33,300 nt of DNA from Bacillus sp. FJAT-29790 (lineage in GTDB: Bacteria > Bacillota > Bacilli > Bacillales > Cytobacillaceae). This document shows, one piece after another, positions 30,234-33,300 of the stretch (the stretch's first letter is position 1; the number at the start of each line of letters is the position of its first letter). Where the stretch lies: the NCBI RefSeq assembly GCF_019039215.1, contig NZ_JAHNZZ010000002.1:1-33300 (forward strand), read 5' to 3'. The notes beneath the pieces were generated by a model that was not told the DNA's origin, did no database searches, and was given only the letters and a program-made list of their open reading frames with translations. The translations under genes and the position numbers were made by a program.

Positions 30234-31691
30234 TTGAGTTTATTTGATCATAAGGTATCGGAGCTTCATGAGCTTTTACATAAAAAAGAAATTACTGTAT
30301 CAGACCTTGTCAGCGAATCGTACAAGCGTATTAGCGAGGTAGAGGATAAGGTACAGGCTTTTTTAACTTTAGATGAAGAAAAAGCCCGCGAAACAGCAAA
30401 AATAATGGATAAAAAGCTTGGAACGGATGAATCGAAGGGGCTCCTTTTCGGAATGCCGATCGGTTTGAAAGATAATATCGTAACAAAGGGGTTACGCACA
30501 ACATGTGCAAGCAAAATATTAGAAAACTTTGATCCAATTTATGATGCAACAGTTGTCGGAAAGTTACATAAAGCTGAAACGATTACGATCGGTAAGTTAA
30601 ATATGGACGAGTTTGCGATGGGTTCATCCAACGAAAACTCTGCTTTCAAAAAAACACTTAATCCATGGAATTCGGAAGCCGTCCCTGGTGGATCTTCAGG
30701 CGGTTCAGCAGCTTCTGTTGCTTCAGGGGAAGTACTGTTTTCTTTAGGAACAGATACAGGAGGCTCCATTAGGCAACCAGCTGCTCTATGCGGTGTTGTT
30801 GGGATGAAGCCTACATACGGCCGTGTTTCTCGCTACGGTATTGTTGCATTTGCTTCATCGTTTGACCAAGTTGGACCAATTACACGGACGGTTGAAGATA
30901 ATGCCTATTTATTGCAGGCGATTTCTGGTCTTGACCCAATGGACTCGACATCTGCTAACATTGATGTTCCAAACTTTGTGGAATCCTTAACAGGTGATAT
31001 TAAAGGGTTGAAAATTGCTGTACCAAAGGAATATTTAGGCGAAGGCGTTGGTGAAGAAGCGCGCCAGTCGGTTTTGGATTCGTTAAAAGTACTTGAAAAA
31101 TTAGGAGCTACTTGGGAAGAGGTTTCTCTTCCGCATTCCAAATATGCATTAGCATCTTATTATTTATTATCTTCTTCTGAAGCTTCAGCAAACCTTGCCC
31201 GATTTGACGGCGTTCGTTATGGCTATAGAACGGAGACCCCGGAAAACTTGCTTGATTTATATAAAAAGTCACGTGCAGAAGGCTTCGGTGATGAAGTTAA
31301 GCTTCGGATCATGCTTGGAACTTTTGCATTAAGCTCCGGCTATTATGATGCTTACTATAAAAAGGCGCAAAAAGTACGGACACTGATTAAGAACGATTTT
31401 GATGATGTATTAAATAAATATGATGTCATCATTGGTCCAACAACGCCAAATCCAGCTTTCAAAATTGGCGAGAATGTGGATGATCCGCTCACAATGTATG
31501 CGAACGATATTTTAACAATCCCAGTGAATCTTGCGGGTGTACCAGGAATTTCAGTTCCATGTGGATTTGCTAATGGCTTGCCACTAGGGCTTCAAATCAT
31601 CGGTAAGCATTTTGATGAAAGCACGGTTTACCGTGTTGCACATGCCTTCGAACAGGCAACAGACTATCATAAACAAAAACCGGTACTGTAA
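30234..31691 (+). CDS. gatA: Glutamyl-tRNA(Gln) amidotransferase subunit A
   Basis: GatA is the amidase-signature subunit that hydrolyses glutamine and passes ammonia to GatB. The 485 aa are the standard length. The Ser-Ser-Lys triad is complete: Lys79 in GLKDN, Ser154 in [10 protein letters not shown] and Ser178 in DTGGSIRQP. The start is TTG, with ggaggg 7-8 nt upstream. The intact triad is a useful contrast to the altered glutaminases of the pur operon. gatB follows after 13 bp. Confidence 0.97.
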   Translation: MSLFDHKVSELHELLHKKEITVSDLVSESYKRISEVEDKVQAFLTLDEEKARETAKIMDKKLGTDESKGLLFGMPIGLKDNIVTKGLRTTCASKILENFDPIYDATVVGKLHKAETITIGKLNMDEFAMGSSNENSAFKKTLNPWNSEAVPGGSSGGSAASVASGEVLFSLGTDTGGSIRQPAALCGVVGMKPTYGRVSRYGIVAFASSFDQVGPITRTVEDNAYLLQAISGLDPMDSTSANIDVPNFVESLTGDIKGLKIAVPKEYLGEGVGEEARQSVLDSLKVLEKLGATWEEVSLPHSKYALASYYLLSSSEASANLARFDGVRYGYRTETPENLLDLYKKSRAEGFGDEVKLRIMLGTFALSSGYYDAYYKKAQKVRTLIKNDFDDVLNKYDVIIGPTTPNPAFKIGENVDDPLTMYANDILTIPVNLAGVPGISVPCGFANGLPLGLQIIGKHFDESTVYRVAHAFEQATDYHKQKPVL

Positions 31692-31704
31692 GGGGGGAGA
31701 AATA

Positions 31705-33132
31705 ATGAAATTTGAAACGGTAATTGGACTTGAAGTACACGTCGAATTAAAAACAGACTCAAAAATTTTCTCGGCAAGCCCGAATCATTTTGGTGCTGAA
31801 CCGAATACAAATACAACGGTCGTCGATCTGGGTTACCCAGGGGTTCTCCCCGTCTTAAATAAGCGAGTAGTTGATTTTGGAATGAAAGCAGCCATGGCGC
31901 TGAACTGTGAAATCGCTCCGGTTACGACATTCGACCGGAAGAACTATTTTTATCCGGATAATCCGAAGGCTTACCAAATTTCTCAACTTGATAAGCCAAT
32001 TGGCGAGCATGGCTGGATCGATATTGAAGTGGATGGCTATAAGAAAAGAATTGGAATCACTCGTATCCATCTAGAAGAGGATGCCGGCAAGCTTACTCAT
32101 GGCAATGGATACTCATTATGTGACTTTAACCGTGCAGGCACACCGCTCATCGAGATTGTTTCTGAGCCAGATATTCGGACAGCAAACGAAGCTTACGCAT
32201 ACCTTGAAAAATTAAAGTCGATTATTCAATATACGGGCGTTTCGGATTGTAAAATGGAGGAAGGATCTCTTCGTTGTGATGCGAATATTTCGATCCGCCC
32301 AATTGGACAGGAAGAATTCGGAACGAAAACAGAGCTAAAGAACTTAAATTCCTTTAACTTCATTCGTAAAGGGATTGAATACGAAGTAAAGCGCCAAGAG
32401 GAAGTAGTACTTTCAGGCGGTGTTATTAATCAAGAAACGCGCAGATATGATGAAGCGACAAATACGACAATTCTTATGCGTGTGAAAGAGGGAGCAGACG
32501 ATTATCGTTATTTCCCTGATCCAGATTTAATAGATGTTCATATTGATGAAGAATGGAAAGAGCGGATCCGCGCTGAAATTCCTGAGCTGCCCGATCAGAG
32601 GCAAAAGCGGTATGTTGAAGAGCTTGGCTTACCTGTCTATGATGCAGCGGTTCTGACAGTAACGAAGGAAACATCCGATTTCTTCGAAGCAACGGTAAAC
32701 GCTGGAGCAGACGCTAAACAAGCTTCCAACTGGATCATGGGTGATGTGTCTGCCTATCTGAAAGCAGAGCAAAGGGAGCTAGTAGATACAGCTTTGACGG
32801 CTGAAGGTCTTGCTGGCATGATCAAGCTGATCGAAAACGGTACAATTTCATCGAAAATTGCCAAGACGGTTTTCAAGGAATTGATTGAAAATGGCGGAGA
32901 TGCCGAGCAAATCGTGAAGGAAAAAGGTCTAGTTCAAATTTCGGATGAAGGCGCACTTCTAAAAATCGTAACAGAAATTTTAGATGCCAATCCGCAATCA
33001 ATTGAGGATTTTAAAAATGGCAAACAAAAAGCAGTTGGCTTCCTTGTCGGTCAAATTATGAAAGCGACAAAAGGACAAGCAAACCCGCCGATGGTAAACA
33101 AGCTTTTATTAGCGGAAATTTCGAAAAGATAG
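31705..33132 (+). CDS. gatB: Glutamyl-tRNA(Gln) amidotransferase subunit B
   Basis: GatB binds tRNA, activates the misacylated glutamate with ATP and receives ammonia from GatA. The 475 aa begin [15 protein letters not shown]. Typical segments include [68 protein letters not shown] and the C-terminal YqeY-like tail domain ending [18 protein letters not shown]. All are intact. The ATG at 31705 follows aggggggaga; an open frame extends back into gatA to 31612 without support. A terminator follows 7 bp after the stop. Confidence 0.97.
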   Translation: MKFETVIGLEVHVELKTDSKIFSASPNHFGAEPNTNTTVVDLGYPGVLPVLNKRVVDFGMKAAMALNCEIAPVTTFDRKNYFYPDNPKAYQISQLDKPIGEHGWIDIEVDGYKKRIGITRIHLEEDAGKLTHGNGYSLCDFNRAGTPLIEIVSEPDIRTANEAYAYLEKLKSIIQYTGVSDCKMEEGSLRCDANISIRPIGQEEFGTKTELKNLNSFNFIRKGIEYEVKRQEEVVLSGGVINQETRRYDEATNTTILMRVKEGADDYRYFPDPDLIDVHIDEEWKERIRAEIPELPDQRQKRYVEELGLPVYDAAVLTVTKETSDFFEATVNAGADAKQASNWIMGDVSAYLKAEQRELVDTALTAEGLAGMIKLIENGTISSKIAKTVFKELIENGGDAEQIVKEKGLVQISDEGALLKIVTEILDANPQSIEDFKNGKQKAVGFLVGQIMKATKGQANPPMVNKLLLAEISKR

Positions 33133-33139
33133 AAGGAAG

Positions 33140-33166
33140 GCTGGTGGATTTTCCATCAGCTTTTTT
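33140..33166 (+). terminator. Terminator after gatB
   Basis: gctggtgg (33140-33147) pairs with ccatcagc (33153-33160), with one G-T pair and a 5-nt loop, and six Ts follow. It ends the gatCAB operon. Confidence 0.9.
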
Positions 33167-33168
33167 AA

Positions 33169-33300
33169 TGGCTGTTTTCGCAAACTTTATTGCTATTTAA
33201 GTATGATTTTATATAAAAATCTGAGTTGATTGGAGTGAAGGGCACTTGACTCCTGCGGGAAATAGAGGGAACGGGAGACCCCACAGGCGGTAACGCCGAG
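33169..33300 (+). repeat. Interspersed structured repeat, copy 4, cut by the window end
   Basis: The left end (tggctgttttcgcaaac), the conserved gactcctgcggga box at about 33248 and the gagaccccacagg segment match copies 1-3. The inner hairpin is ggcg/cgcc with loop gtaa near the window end, a different sequence from the other copies but the same fold. The right half lies outside the window. Confidence 0.8.

Overview
The window reads as a chromosomal segment of a member of the Bacillaceae (Bacillus in the broad sense). Gene order matches the Bacillus subtilis purine region (yebE-yebG-pur operon, then yerA-yerB-yerC-pcrB-pcrA-ligA-camS, and later gatC-gatA-gatB). Ribosome binding sites are strong AGGAGG-type, some starts are GTG or TTG, and nearly every gene is on the + strand. 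Functional calls come from protein families I recognise by eye; no database search was run.

Layout. Positions 1-642 hold two rho-independent terminators, an element bounded by inverted repeats, and a truncated 5S rRNA, which looks like the scar of an rrn operon. yebE and yebG follow. Between 1393 and 1695 lie paired PurBoxes, a promoter, a guanine-class purine riboswitch and its terminator. The purine operon runs from 1859 to 13033: purE, purK, purS, purQ, purL, purF, purM, purN, purH, purD. A small convergent membrane protein gene, a 52-bp tandem repeat array and a DUF2892 gene separate it from yerA, yerB, yerC, pcrB, pcrA, ligA and camS. The rest carries a proline/arginine catabolic dehydrogenase (rocA/putC type), a carbamate kinase with an unusual leader, isocitrate lyase, a YueI-family gene and the gatCAB amidotransferase operon.

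How the genes work together. The pur genes would convert PRPP to IMP, but purB and purC, expected between purK and purS, are missing and only 139 bp remain there. The glutamine-using enzymes are also abnormal. PurQ has Ser in place of the nucleophilic Cys, PurF lacks the Arg-Tyr of its glutamine-binding motif, and PurL has changes at several normally invariant positions. PurH has a His-to-Asn change. All reading frames are nevertheless open and the regulatory leader looks intact. Either this operon is decaying or diverging (perhaps a second copy exists elsewhere), or it has shifted toward ammonia-dependent chemistry. The other housekeeping genes in the window (ligA, pcrA, gatA, gatB) keep their catalytic residues.

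A second theme is a family of about 200-223 bp interspersed repeats, three full copies and one cut off by the window end. They have terminal inverted repeats, one copy has a clear 6-bp target duplication, and their internal stems covary between copies. All lie in the same orientation behind + strand genes, and one sits inside the pur operon between purF and purM.
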